A stretch of 64,000 nucleotides of DNA from Clavelina lepadiformis (taxonomy: Eukaryota > Chordata > Ascidiacea > Aplousobranchia > Clavelinidae). Positions 36,401 to 50,500 of the stretch are shown one piece after another (position 1 is the first letter of the stretch; the number at the start of each line of letters is the position of its first letter). The notes under the pieces were generated by a model, which saw only the letters and a program-made list of their open reading frames with translations, was not told where the DNA came from and did no database searches. The position numbers were made by a program, and so were the translations under genes. The stretch lies in the NCBI RefSeq assembly GCF_947623445.1, contig NC_135247.1:3350501-3414500 (forward strand), given 5' to 3'.

Positions 36401-39400
36401 GAAAACAGGTAATGACCGGTAGTACCAACAGTGTCTCTGTAGCTACAGCAAAACAGTTTGGAACATAAAGTGTAACAACCATGCTACACACTGGATATTT
36501 ACAGTCGGACGTTGCAGTAACACAGAACGCAGCTTTCACATCAGCTACGCAAAGAATTTGCCAGTTTTGCGTAAAATTTGTCCGTGTTGTCTCCAGGGGA
36601 CACTGCACCACCCACTGAGAAAGTTTCACGCGAATTTACCAGCATTAAATTGCTCAATGGAGCGCAGCAAAATTCGACTGTTAATCCGACAAAATAGGAC
36701 GAGGTTGGATGTGGACCGCAGAATTGCGGAAATTATGAAATAATTTCTTTTTATATCAAGTTATTATATAAATTAAAATAGAATAGTTAAAAAGAATATT
36801 TCATAATTTTCTGTCGGTATTGCCTTCAATCTATTTAAATAAAACTTAAAATGTAAAACACTACATTTTTTTATAAATATAGCATTTTTAAAGATACTTT
36901 GCAATTTCATCATTTTTTTCTAAAAGAATTCTCGTTTACGGTTATTAGTTGCATCCAAGTTTTAAAATTTCAAAACTTCGTGCAGCTAACCTCATTATAC
37001 TGTGTTTTATTACAACTTAGATCAAATTTGTAACTTGTAACAGGAGACGTCGAAGGAAATTGTGGCGAAATGCGATTGGAAATAAAAAATGGCTCGTCAT
37101 TGTTTTAAGAAATTTTCCGCCCTAATTCCATACAATGCATTGTGTCGCAATACAGCGTAAACGAAACGTGGTCCGATTTTCAACCAATCAAACGCCAAAG
37201 AAACGGAAAAACGGTCCTACAGTTTGGATGCATTCCCATACAAAACCTTTAAGCATCACATTGCATACAATTGTTTAAAATGCGGCAGTTGGCATGTAAT
37301 TTACTAATACAGTTGGCATCGAGTTACGATAGAGCGATTTTTCTGGAAATCTGTCAGCGAAACAAGCGAAATTACAGGACTGGGCTACAGGTAGCGTGTA
37401 CACATGTTTTGTGGCCCCAAATGTTTCCTAAACATCTTTCTTTAAGTTGAACTAATTATTTTATGGCGCATCGCTCTCTTTTCTATATATTGGATACGGC
37501 TAATAACTTGACAAGTTAAAGTTTCAAAAAATCAATATTTACCAAAACTTCAATCGATTTGGCGTCTCTTACCGCTCGACAGAGCTATAGGTACTCGACA
37601 AAACGCCTTTATCATAGTTAGGTAAAATAGGGCCACTCCACAAGTTAATTAAATTTCTAATTAAGAGAAGCCAGGAGTAAAATCTAACTCAGCAAAGAAC
37701 TTACGACCCAATCAATTGAATTCTCAGTTGAAAACGACATGAAGCTGTTACTTCGCTCATCTTCGGCGTTAAGATAAACACATTAAGGGCATTTGAACAA
37801 TTACAAATGATTACGTGGTTTAACGTCATGCTGATCTACGTCACTTGTAAACAAGCCATTTAGGAATAGTCGGTGGTTTTGTCACGTTTTTTGAATTATA
37901 AAATGAAGTGGCCAAGGAGATATGTAGATTTTCAAGTCATTTTTTATTTAACTTATTTAAATTTGAATTTTTAAGCGCGTGGTATAAACGCTTTGTTTTA
38001 CAGAATAAAGTTATAACGTAATTATACCCCACTATGCCGTATGCTTTTGGCAGGTTTGAAAGATCCCTTCAAAAATCACCATCTCACTTCTCTAGTGCGT
38101 TTAATTAAACCGAAGTTATACACACATTTTAAGTAGCGTGTTTGAACTGTAAATTGTAACGCTGTACTTAAAATTTAGTCAACACGAACCAATAAGACAT
38201 CACAGTACGGACGCGATAATGTTATTAAATCAACAAACGTCTACTTAGGTATAAAAGACAACCATAGCAGAAATCGACCACACAAAACAATTCGAAAAAT
38301 CAACACTTTCCCCGACATATACCTTCCAGCACATGGAAAATTGGAAATACGACCCTTTACCGTGTGTATGGCAACACAAGAGACGCTGTTAGCGGATTTG
38401 TCCACGCTACAGAAACTACAGGGAATGGAAATAAGATTGTATATATATTAAACCCGCAGGTTGGATTCCCTTTCTAAGGAGCCTCAGCTTACAATGAAAA
38501 GTGGCCAAATATCATGAAACCACGAAAAACATCCAACAGTAAAACGCAACACACTCGATTAATATCATCCGTACAGGCTTCCGTACTACGGAGACTTATC
38601 GAGCTTTAATATAGAGTTACATGGATTGTGGGAAATCAACAATAAACAACAGTTGACAATGGAAGCGCACAGCTGTCGTTTTCGCCGTTCGCGTCCCTTC
38701 GTCATCCACACATGCATTCTTCAATACTAACACTAAGTTAAACTTACCGTTAATTTTGCAGTTGTGTTATCAAATGTAAACTGCGGCTGAAATCTGTGCC
38801 TATAGGTTGAGTAATTCCTTTATAGTAGCTGGCTGCGACGCTTTCTTACAAACTTGTTCTAGGGCAGACTTGTTACGCTATAACTTTAAAGTACAACAAA
38901 AATACCTGTAAGGAAGGCCAAGATCAGAAGTTAATAATCACGGTAATGACACCACGCGTGTCTTGTAAGACGGTTATGCGACACGTTATCGCTTCGTGTA
39001 CACAAACCACCTAATTACAGATCGGATAAATTACGTCATACGAAAACTGACGTCTTTCTAATGGGTTTAGTTGTAATAACATCGGTAAAATTGGTATTAA
39101 TCGTCACAGCAAAATTATGGAAAATCTCCGACACAAAGCAAATAACTGCACGCTTTCGCGCATCTAAATATCTTTGCTTCATACATTTGTCTCCTACAAA
39201 CATACAGAGCGGCGTTATGTCCATCTTTCGTAAAGGTAGTTGTATGACTCGAACAATACAAGTTATGAAAATCTACAAATGCCCTCCTATAATAACACTT
39301 TTTGTTAGAAAACCTTATCATATCACACGACATCAAATCGAATGGCAGCCTAACTGAAGTCGTCGAGAGAACCGCGTGGCTCTGTTATCCCTGCTTACCG

Positions 39401-42400
39401 ATCTACTATAGCGACCGTCGCAACCTCCGTCGTAGTAAGCCAATAAAAATGGAGAAAAGCGACCGCGAGATGCTGAATTTGGTCACACAGAAAAAAATAA
39501 AATGTCTATGTCTAATTCGTCTATGCATCTTCTAACTCATTGTGAAGTTAAAAATTTTGCGCATTTCAACTCCGTCTGTTTTTCACGACTTCCGCTATAC
39601 CCGACACGGGTACTTCGTTCATCAAGTTAATTACAGGATGGCAGACTATGTTATTAAGATCGCCCCCTATTGTTAAGCGCTGTCTATAGCATTGCACAAC
39701 CGTTCCTGGTACTTAATGCCTTAATTACCTCTTGACATAAGCTGCCAGCAGTCACTAATCTGCAACATCTGCGCGATCTGTATCACACACTGTCAATCAA
39801 ATTTATAAACATATTGCTTGAGACTAAATCCCTCAAAGAATGCCTAGCCCCTAAAATTAACCGTCCTGGCAACGAGCGAGCATGCGTTTTAGAAAGGTTT
39901 CTGAAACCCTGAAAACAGCGCAGAAAAACTGGATCAAAAATCTCCCAAATTCTTACGCTGATCTGGTTTACAGGTTGTGTCGTCAAGACTAACCCGACAT
40001 GACATCCTAGTCCGCCGACTACTTAACTCCATACACAGCTATATAATGGCGCCTTCCTATTTCTCGAAAGACGAAATTTTCTGACGTTTCTGAAGACGAT
40101 GAACAGGGAATCGCGTTAATCAGAGCAAAGTAACAATGCCCATTGAAAACAACTGATAAGTAACACACCTAAGTTGAGATTAAGCACACCGCGATTATGT
40201 CTGAGAGGTTTTGAAACTTTGGGTGCTTTGAGCTAAAAACTAAATTCTGCAAAACACGTTTGGGACGGGACGCATTTCCCGTACTTCCCAGACATTTCTT
40301 ACTCTAATACATTCTACTTAACTGCATCAAGTTTGCGAAAAACACTTAACTTTGCGGTTTTTATGTTAAAACATGATTCAACGTTTCCATAACAATAACA
40401 TTAATCGATGTTTTTTGCTTTAAAGTTAAAATAATTAACACTTATTCTATTTTTTTTGTATATCTGACCATAACCACTATTCCCTTGGGAATAACTGCAA
40501 TTGCCAAAATTGGCGCCTCTATTTTCTAACAAAATAACGCACGCATATACAATGGAATGAGTCAATGGGCTTAAAACGGTGTTCTTTATTATCTAGCGTT
40601 CTATAACTAAAAGCTTTAACCTAATTTAAACTTTCGGCTGTCTGACCAATTCAACCTGACAAGGGTTTAAGCCAGTAACCGAGACGGGAATTCGATAGTT
40701 CTTAACTCGGCGCTTAGTCGATAAAGTTGCCAATCTTTCTCTTTTGACGAAGCGCGATTTGTTTTAAGGCGAATTAGCTGCATCGGGCTTTCTTGATTTG
40801 GCCAAACTGATAAAGCACGTAACTCCAAACCCCTTCAAACGTAGCGAAGACCGCAAGAAAAAAGAAATTTTGGCTTGTTTTCGTCACAGCGATTCAAATA
40901 ACAGCAGAGCAGAGTTTGTAGGTTCCTTACTTCCTTGCTTTTGAGTAAATTAGTCAAAATAGGTAACTACAAAAATGGTAACTAATTGTACCTTCACCGG
41001 TGATCGCAATCAACGAACATTGCAATCAGACTGCAAGGCTTGCTTTATACCACGACTGACAATAATTGGCCGGATAGAACTAATTTAAAAATTACTTTGT
41101 TTCTTAAAAATACAATGCTTTTATAAAATCTTTTTCTCAGCTAACATAGAAAAAAGAGATATTTGCAAACTGAGTTGCTTGAAATATTATTTGGTTTCTC
41201 TCAAGCTGAGCTCTCTGCCATATTTTCCTATAAGCTATTTGCATGTTATTAGCTGGTAATTACCATTGATTGTCGCCACCATCAGCGATTCCAGACCATT
41301 AATCCAAATAATTGCCAGCTTGAATTTTGTCACCTGCTGCTTTTTCCTGCTCTCAAAGCATTGTTTCGACAATAGAGACGTCAGTTTCTGGAATAAGTAA
41401 ACACTAAACTACTCGTCGATTTTCCCTTGAATTCCAGTGTTTTTATAACCTAAGTCTGTATCAGTTTTAGAGGGAGGCGGCGTAGCGTTACGAAACTGAC
41501 CTGGCGTGGATAATTGAACAAAATAAACGCATTAAAGGGCAAAGTTTCAACAAACTCGGTGTGAAATCATTGTTTTTGAATACTTCCAGGTATCCAACAA
41601 GAGTCGTCATTGAATTATTTTTTACCAAACAGTGCTCTTGAACTGTGTCAGCTTGAAATGTAAACCATATCCGCAAAGTTATTTTTGACAATACTGACCG
41701 TTCCCAGCTTCGATAAAAATCGCCCGCTTACAAACTTGAACCATAAAACTAAACTTTTTCGAATAATCTCATCGACCCATTTTGCTTGAATTCAGCTTAA
41801 AAATCGTATCGACTCCTGTTCTCATGATCAATTGTCTGAACTCAGAGCAACGTGTCCCATATTTGTATCAATAGGCCTGGGAAGATGTTCCGAGACTTTG
41901 ATTTTGTTCCATTTTATCCTTGCAAACAGGCATTGGCGGAAATAGTACAGACCCAAGTATTGGCCCGGAATAGGTAATGAGACGTTTTTGAAGTTGTGCG
42001 GTCGCTACCACCCTTTTGATGTGAGCACGAATTTCGAATTGGCAAACTTGCCAACCGCAGCAGATGTTAAACAACTTTCCCAAACTTGACACTTTCCCGA
42101 ATTCCTTCCTGTGCGCTTGCCTTTGATGAGACGTTTTTTGGTAATTAGCTAATTGGTCGAAAGATGTCCGTAGAATTAAGGTCGGACCAGCAGCTAGTCC
42201 TCTTCGCGGCTATGAAGCGAAACATTTTAATTCATCCGCGAAAAGACGGGAAATTAGTCACTCGCCAAGCAAAAGAAACAAGTCGGTACCTCGTGGCTGT
42301 GAGAGCACTTTTGTTCAAACATCACAATGAGAATATAATAGGATATTAATTAGAGAAAGTGTAAAAGTCCGGTCTAGGTTGTTTTATCGCATAAAATAAC

Positions 42401-43066
42401 GGGGATTCTATAGGTATGGTGCAAAGATCACTTTTTCATAACGTTTTCAAAGTATCGTAAAAAGCATTGAAAAAGAGATTGCAAGTATCCATCACGATTC
42501 AGAGTTAATAACACTAAAAATGAATGCCTTTTTAGCTTCATAAAAAACGCACGTCCCGTGTAGCAGTATGCGTCTGGAATAACTTTGATAACGAAAACTC
42601 CAAACGGAAGTCACACGATTCGCAATTTTCACAAAATAGACGGCCTGGGCATTCTACATTCAGACAAGAGTTTTATCAAGAAAAGGAACGATCTTGACTT
42701 GAAAGAGAATAATTACGGCGTTGTTATGACTCCACAAAAGACGTCGTAGAATATCCTTGTCTAAAAACCCTCTTTAACGTCACACGTAGCTATTAAGCAA
42801 AACAGAAAATGATCCATTTTCAACGAAAGCGTTCTTTGCCGAGAACGTCTAATACGAGTTTGCTTTGTGAGCTTGGATTAGTGATGCTTACAAGTTTCTA
42901 GGCGTCAGTTATTACAACCAATAGTAAGAGTAATTCACCAGGCGTCAACCCCAAAGAATTTTAACAGGGACAAGGGTACTGATCCAATAGATTATATCGG
43001 CAACATGTAACAGCATTAAAAATGATAGGCGCCCCTGTATACACAAAAACTACAATAACTCCTACG

Positions 43067-43132
43067 ATTGTTCAGGTCTTGGAAAAGCGATGGTATTGTT
43101 CAGGTAGCAATTGTTCAGGTCTTGAAAAAGCG
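43067..43132. repeat. local direct repeat ATTGTTCAGGTCTTG
   Basis: Two 23-base copies (43067-43089 and 43110-43132) differ at one base. A third, partial copy ATTGTTCAGGT lies between them at 43095-43105. This is a local tandem duplication with partial loss. Confidence 0.8.
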
Positions 43133-44173
43133 GGTCTATCGATAGGTTTATGACACTATAGGATTCTAGGTTAACGTCAAATTGCCGATGCAACAGCATT
43201 GCCCTATATAATCGTTTGGGTAAAATTGCACACCGCAGTTCCAGCATCGATTTTCAAAAAATGCCTATTGATTTTAGAATTACGACGCGATTCACTTTTG
43301 GCTTCTGTTTTGATCCTGATGCAAATTGAATGCCATTCGTTTATAATAGAAGCCTTTTCGTGTTGATCCCAAATCAATAATTGTAGAAAAGATAAGACAA
43401 ATGTTTCGATCGAAAAATTTTATTGAAAATTTAAAGATCGTTTTTTCATGTCTTAATTAAACGTAGGTTAGAGTATGCCTTGGTCGTTGTCCTTGATTAT
43501 TAAAACTACTTGTTGTCTCGCCCTACGTCAGTGAAGAATGACGTTAACATTCAAAGAGCCAATTATGGTGATTAAGAGAAATAGCTGGCTTTAATATGGC
43601 TGCAAGAAAATAAATCGTTACGCAGATACGTGAAACTGGGCCCGATGGCAGATACATTACAGGCCCGTACAAGGTCCTTGTACTACGCTAATTGTTAGGG
43701 GAGAACACGTCTCAAAAATTGTCTTCTGGCCCATAACCATGCAAGCAGGATACGATTCATAAAAACAATAATTTATATTACATCATTTTGCTCAATTCGG
43801 AAAAATGGTAGTTCCAAAAGAAAAGCGACTTGTTGGATGGGGCCTTTTACAAACAGCTGCAAACAGACCCCGGTTTAAAATATTTGCCGCACAACAGAGT
43901 AACAGTTTAAAACACAAAACACGTCGTTGGTGTACTTTTGGTTATTCGAGAAAATGATTGAATCTAATTAATGTTGATGGATGGATAAAGTCTTGTAGTG
44001 AACGTTGGCCCAAAACACATCTCTGAATAAATCAATTAACCAGTTAAATGATTCCCCCATCAACCGTCGTGGGAAGAGAAATTAGTTAAAGCAAATTAAT
44101 GTTATTCGTGTTTACGTTAATCATGTTTCCGACCCAATTTCAATAGCACTATGGGCGTAGCTATACCTTAGTA

Positions 44174-44262
44174 GTCCTTTGACGGTTTCTTGTACGAGGC
44201 GGGACATTCTAAAGAATATTGAAAGTGTAAACACGCCTTCAATCGGGCGCCCGTCAAAGGAC
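44174..44262. repeat. 12-bp inverted repeat
   Basis: GTCCTTTGACGG at 44174-44185 is the exact reverse complement of CCGTCAAAGGAC at 44251-44262, with 65 bases between them. There is no clear target duplication, so transposon origin is not supported. Confidence 0.6.
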
Positions 44263-46934
44263 CAGGGTTCGAATGTCCAAGAGCTCAAGTGGTGCAGTCG
44301 TGTTCGTCGTGCGCCGCTATTGTTACGACTTTGGTCCGGCTATTGTCTGAAGCGGACTTTTTCGGATCGATTTACGACAAATCCGTGTTAGTAAGTTTTG
44401 ATACATAAAGTATTGGATGACTCATTACAATGAGTTTTTAACTAAGCTAGCGTTTAAGAACGACATTCGTGAAAAGTATTTCTAAAAGTAAATTCAACTG
44501 CATAGGCATATAGTGTAGACTACGAATGGCTTCCAATTTAACTTTTTTCATTAAGTGATATTGTGGGCTGAGAAATCATCTTGTGAAACCTTACAAGAGT
44601 TATATTAATAACATTAAACATGTTTACCCGGAAAACCCAGAATGTATGCACCACTCTCTGACAAAACTATGATTAACCAGGCATCTAAATTTGAAATGAA
44701 ATCGGTTTCAATTAGTAATTTTTACAAATGGCAATATAAAGAACGTTTAAAGCCCAAGAGAGTATTTTTTGAATACTCTTATTCCTGGCCGCCAAAAAAA
44801 TATTTTTTTTTTGCTGCAGAGTTACTCACCGAACGTAAATCTCTTGCACTCGTTAAAATCAAAGGATCGGTACTTGTAGTAAGAAGGTATAATATTTCTC
44901 TTTAATTTTCAAAAATATGCGTTAAAATTTCGCTTGACTGCGAGAGCACATAACTAACTCCTGATGAGATCAACGAACCGAATGTAAGCGGTGATCGGAT
45001 TACATTTCGTGCGCATTTTTCAAGTCCAGTAGAAGAAATTTATCAAGACATTTGAAGCTCAGAAGAAAAGCATTTTAGAAGTGGCTTCGATGGATGAATA
45101 TGATCCGTACTTCCGTGTAAGACCCATGACAAGTGTACAACGACTATACTGATGAATCTTGAGTATCCTAAACCGTTCGTCTGCTGTTTACAACTTTACA
45201 ACATTCAGATACAAAAAGTGTCCGTTTTGGAACTTTACTCAGTGCGTATTTATGTGGTGAATTTTGCAGTAGAACTTTCCGCTCGCAGTTTGGATTAAAA
45301 CATGAAAAAGACAAGTGAAATAACGTATAGACAAAATGGTTTAATTTATAAATAATTGATTTTGTTTGCGATTTACTCCCCCATAAAACAAAGAATTCCA
45401 CAATTTTTCAAACGGTCCACGTTATACGATGAACCTGACAGTGTTCCGTAATAAATATGCAGAATTTAAATCAAAGACTGGGCATCAAAGTACAAGGATT
45501 TGTATTGGACAAAAAAAGAACATGAAACTTTGCCCAAATAACCACAAACTAATGACCTGGAAGTGTCAAAATTACAACTTGATATTCGACCAAAACAAAC
45601 AAACCAACGAGTGAGATAATTAGCGATGATGGAACGCGTCGTCCCAACAATTTGCACATGGTTGTGTGGAGCCTTGAACAACAAAAAAAAACGGACCCAT
45701 TGATGCCAACCAAAAGTTAGCCACAGGCAACGCAAGGTACAACGATAAACGCTAGGATTTCACCTCTGTCGTAAAGTAGAGGCTGAGATATTTTTCGTCC
45801 AAATATGCCACAGATATATTCAGCAAAAACATTCCAGTTCCAAAATACTTTGTTGATGGTTTTAGCAAAGTTTCGCCGACACGTCACCTGAAATGCCACT
45901 TTGCTTTGACGACAAGAAAAGTGAGTACAAGCATAGCGTAATGCAAAAGCATACAGATATACGCTAAGCATGTGACACTTTAAACCAAGGTGGACTTAAG
46001 TGGAAGCTTTATACAAACGCCACCACGTCTAAGCTCTGCTTTAACTTTGTTTGGCGTTCTTTTGTCATTTTAAGCACAATCTGTAATTAAAACAATGGAA
46101 AGTTTCCGTCTTTATATCGATTTACGTCCACATTCACATATTTATTTGACACATTTCTGATGCCTATGTAAACAGGTTACGCTTCGAAGTCGTCAAAAAA
46201 CGGATTGCTATACTGAAAATAGAAACAAATCTTTAAATTTCAGAATTTTACTTTACAAAATTTATACCATCGGCTATTTCCAGTATAAGGTGGCCGTTTT
46301 ACCGTTTCAAAAGAGGCCACTGGACGGCCAATAAATAATTCAAAATGCGCAAACAGGTGTAGTGTAGTCATGTTAAATCCGAAGAATTTATCAATTATAA
46401 ATTGGATATTTATGCTGTTGCACAGACTGCGCGCGGATGCACACAACAAAATAATCAAAATATACTGCTACGAGATTCTATTCCAAAAGTCATTGCATTG
46501 GTTGATTATAGTAGTACACAGGAAAGACTGTCCAAGTTTCACTGGATTAGATCAATTTTGATTTAAATCGTGTTTTCATAGTATCCTTAACCTATGATGT
46601 TAAACGCAAGACTATGTTGAAATAATAACCAAGTACAGTAACATTACACCATCACGGTAAAAAGTGTTCCACAGCACACTCGCGCGTATACGTTGTAATT
46701 TGAAAATTTACATATGGTGACGATATTACTTAAACCCTTAAATAAAGCAATGCTTAGTAAGCGTACACTAGACGAGGAACAAATGAATCGACCAAAAATT
46801 AATTATGACAATAATGATTTGAGACAATCGCAGAGAACAATGCAATCTATTCCTGAATTGGGAAAAATTGGTCTGACCAAATATACTATCATATGGAGTA
46901 CTTTTGGAACTTTCTTTAAGTTCTAGAGTCTAGA

Positions 46935-46942
46935 GTCTAGAC
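46935..46942. repeat. left target-site duplication GTCTAGAC
   Basis: It is identical to 47581-47588 on the other side of the hAT element. The site itself lies in a run of TCTAGA words. Confidence 0.9.
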
Positions 46943-47580
46943 CAGTGCTTCTCAAACCGGGCCACTTGGCTCACTAAAGGGGGAATTTTTAATTCCAGGG
47001 AGGAAATTTTCTCTAGGGAGGAATTGGGGAGGAAAAACTGTATATGAAAAAAACTTTAATTTTATTTGTAACAGAAAAATCCTCTCGAAGAGGTTGTTTA
47101 GATGTCTACAATAGTGCGCGAGGACAAACTCCTTAACTGCAGTGACTGACGTTATAAACGTGTGTGTTTGGTTCATAATGGCTATTGTTTTCTCTTTATT
47201 GTTCGTAAGGTACTTATAGAACTAGCTAGTAAGCTAGTGATGAAAAAAAGAGGAACACACGATATTTGCGGAGACCTTCGAGCAAAACTCACACGCTTTT
47301 CTCCTGGATTTTCTTTATTGACTTCTCAACATGAGGCTCACGGTTCTCACTAACAATGAGCAACGATTTGTTTGTAAATTTGTTTGGTTATTTTGTAAGA
47401 GCGTTCTTTTGCAATTTTGAATTTTATTCCTGAGATAAATCTTCAAAAGACATCATCCAGGGACAATATTCAGGTAGTGTAAAATTTTGGAAATTATTTT
47501 TTGTGATTTTTTGGGGGGGAGGAATTGACGGTGTTCTGGTTGGTAAGGGAGGAATCGGAAAAAAACTTTGAGAACCACTG
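46943..47580 (+). mobile_element. short hAT DNA transposon with 8-bp target duplication
   Basis: The ends are CAGTGCTTCTCAAA and TTTGAGAACCACTG, imperfect terminal inverted repeats of the hAT type. The 8-mer GTCTAGAC flanks both sides (46935-46942, 47581-47588). The 638-bp element carries only the end of a transposase frame on the plus strand. The two subterminal parts are rich in GGGAGGAA motifs, probably transposase contacts. It is an internally deleted, non-autonomous copy. Confidence 0.92.
47230..47353 (+). pseudogene. hAT transposase C-terminal tail
   Basis: The frame ending at the stop 47351-47353 contains GDLRAKLTRFSPGFSLL and ends ...GSH. This matches the usual end of hAT transposases (L...LT...P....L...K..Q.SH). 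No upstream catalytic domain is present in the element. Confidence 0.65.
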
Positions 47581-47588
47581 GTCTAGAC
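47581..47588. repeat. right target-site duplication GTCTAGAC
   Basis: It is identical to 46935-46942. Confidence 0.9.
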
Positions 47589-50500
47589 TCTAGACAGTCA
47601 CATACAGATGTCGACTAACTGCGCCATTATGATTAAGACGTCAATGCTTAAGCTGCCTTAGGCTTAGGCTACCTAAGGCTCTTTTTGGGAACAGTAGCCT
47701 GTAAGTTCGCTTTACCCTCTCTAATTTCCAGTTTCAAATCGCACGTTTTTTAAATAAATAATAATTCTAAGTCTATACTTTCTGTTTGCAATATAAATAC
47801 TTGCAAATAAACAAGCACTTACCAACTGTAAGAACGGAAAAAAGAAACATCGTGTTTAGCATTACATTTTATTCTTAAATATTATTACGTCATACATGTT
47901 CAACCAAGGCTGCTTACAGTAATAAAAAGTTGGCCGGGAAGTGCTGAAGAGATGTCACATTGGCGATATTTTAACTTTACGCAGTAGTAAACACCTTGTG
48001 TTTCGTTAATTCATGAAAATATTTTATGAAAAACTCTTATACAATAACGCTTTACTTCTTCATCAACTGCTTAGTAAAATCCGGCTTTTTGTTTCCAATC
48101 GTGTTTCCAGTCACGGGGTGTGGCCAGTTTGTAAGCGCTCCGCGAAGCTTAAAAGTGGGAAACATAAAAATGTTGTATTTACCGTACCATATAAGAAAAC
48201 ATAAGAAGCACAATCACCGTTTATCATCTGTGTTCAGCTATAGCGGTTTTGCGATTTTGAACGTTTAGCGTGTAGGTAAAACAGGCTACACCTATTGAAT
48301 CAGTTTCAGATAAAAGAATATGCAACAGTTATACCACGTTTCCACTGCCTTCCTGTACGATACATTATGCTGATTGGTGCATTTATTATAAACATATTTT
48401 GGTAAAACGTTTAGGTTAGCTTGGTTCGGTTGAGGTTCAATTTCCGACAATTTGTTGGGCAAGAGCTTGACGAACAGCTTAGGCGGCTTTGACTTTCACA
48501 GAGCGCGTTTTTGATGCCTTTTCTCACCAAAAGCTGGGTATTTGTTATGAAGTAATTAAGTTGATAAAAGTAGACAAGTCAAATTTAGTGAAATTTTTTA
48601 CGTTAATTCGAAATCTAACTGTATGTAAGATTTAAATTGAGTTGGCATAACGATGAAATCCTCTGAATGCACAGTCTGTCCCACTTTTATGTTTAAACCA
48701 CCTTTGCCCGTTCGTACAACAAATATCAAGTTATGCTTGAACCGGAAAAAATGAGATGACGCTGATATTATGGACCAATTACGTCACTCCATGCAGGTAT
48801 AGGTTTTTATCGCATCCCGAAAAGGAGGGTATAACGCTGGTTAAAGATGGAACTTGAATAAATGTGGAAATAAGATTAATCTCCACAAACGTACACTGCC
48901 TTGTAGTCTCTTTAGGTGTATGCTGTTACCAAAAAGCAAAATTCGTACTTTCATAAAGGTGGAGAAACAAATACAAGTATTTTGTATAAGACCTCGACAG
49001 ATAAATGTTTGAACCACATAACACGCGTATACAAAAGTAAAAAATGGAAATTTCCGGATTAACTTGCTTCCGCAGAAGATTTAGCGGTGTATGCAAAGTC
49101 TGACGCCACCGCAGTCCAGAATAACTAAGTACTGAAAATACTGGAGGGCAGCAAGGTTCAACAAATTGGAAATATTCGACGTCAAAAGACGCATTGAGGC
49201 TATATCAAATTATTGCATTACAGTTTAAATAAATTACAAAAAATTTTCCCTCAGCTAAGAGTCTATCAAAAAGCAACAACAAAAATTGCCAGAAATAAAC
49301 TGCTTTAATCTTAAAATAAATGACTACAATAAATCGAAGTTCAAAGTTTTCGATTTTATAATAAAGATTTCAAGCAAAATTGTGTTAACAAAAAAGATTA
49401 AAATTAGTAAGTCAGACAATGAATAGCGATTTTAAATTTATACGGATCGTTGGAACTACCTTTGACCAAGGAAATCGTCATTACAGTTATTCTTATTATC
49501 TGTCTTAAAGTAATGATAAATTCAATACAGATTTCAAAACGTAATTCGTAACGTAACTGATATAATTTGTAAAACGTGAAACATACATTGGATCACATTA
49601 ATTCCAGCAGAGAAATGAAAAGTATCAGGTATAATAACACAAGCTACGAGAAAAAGTCCAGATTATATTGCAAACTGAATCTACAACTAACCCTTCTGTT
49701 ATTAACCCAGCAGGTGTTATATTTGTAATATTGTACAGAGAAATGTGTTGCTATTAAAGTCGCTACAAACAAACCTGTAGCCAGCCTTTGTTTCAATTTA
49801 GGAAAGGCAGAAGAAATTTTAGGAAGAACAGTGGGACACCAATTTACTTTTAGCATAAAATGAGCAGACGATATACAGTACTGACAGCTGACCGTATACA
49901 GTACTATACTGTACACACTAATTTAGTTCTCTTTGTGCAACTTCCTGATAAAAATTTAGGCTCACAAGACACATCACAGACGATTTATTCTTGCGTAACA
50001 AAGGCGATTTTGTCACATGCCATGGGGCTATAGCATCAGTTTTATACTTTACATATCGATGATGGATTGACGGGGAATACCGAATGGCCTTTTTAAAGTT
50101 AAGAAACAGTAAACAAGGTAGCACGCTTTGGTAAATCGAATTTTGATTAATTTAACCGCAATTAGGTCTTGCAAGTTTCGGCTGGATTTAGCAAGTCTAA
50201 ATAGAAGACACTTTTACTATTACACAGCTGATTAATTAATTAAATTTTTAACCTTGGATTTATATCGACGCAATGTCATTTGCGATGACGTTTTGCAAAA
50301 CTAAGATTCTATCAAATTCAAACTGATTTTAGGATGATAGTATGTTGGGCCTATTGTTAACATATGTCGTCTTACAATACGAGAGCTTAAAAAGGAGATT
50401 AAAATTCAGACAAGAGGGCCAAGAAACGACGCACGTGCCCAGTGAAAACAAGGAATTATTACGAAACTTTTGTTGCACACTCCGCCACAGTTTCTATTGA

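Larger units (their letters stand above)
33420..46934. other. gene-poor region upstream of the protocadherin gene
   Basis: This is about 13.5 kb without an exon I can support on either strand. Open frames here are short and lack family signatures or splice partners. A donor-like CAG/GTAATG on the minus strand at about 34824 could end a non-coding protocadherin exon. A GC-richer patch lies at 39350-39470. Short repeats are at 43067-43132 and 44174-44262. Given the gene next door, it is a plausible cis-regulatory region. Confidence 0.5.

Noticed and set aside
36327..36629. 100-codon open frame on the minus strand
   Set aside because: It has no family motif, repeat, signal or splice partner. 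Cys and hydrophobic content look like translated noise.
39061..39535. Open frames and a GC-richer patch suggesting a gene
   Set aside because: Overlapping frames on both strands without splice sites or homology. MEKSDREMLNLVTQKK at about 39450 lacks a donor.
40085..40115. CTGAAGA word as a possible third hammerhead motif
   Set aside because: No stem II follows and no GAAA is correctly placed.
44255..44285. GGTTCGAAT word resembling a tRNA T-loop
   Set aside because: The flanking bases do not form a 5-bp T stem and no acceptor or anticodon stem could be drawn. A similar word near 16336 fails the same way.
44642..44905. 87-codon open frame on the plus strand
   Set aside because: Low complexity (runs of F and K from A/T tracts) and no recognisable domain.
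47650..47680. CCTTAGG...CCTAAGG near-palindrome
   Set aside because: It is a short simple-sequence palindrome next to the hAT element, with no flanking duplication or further structure.
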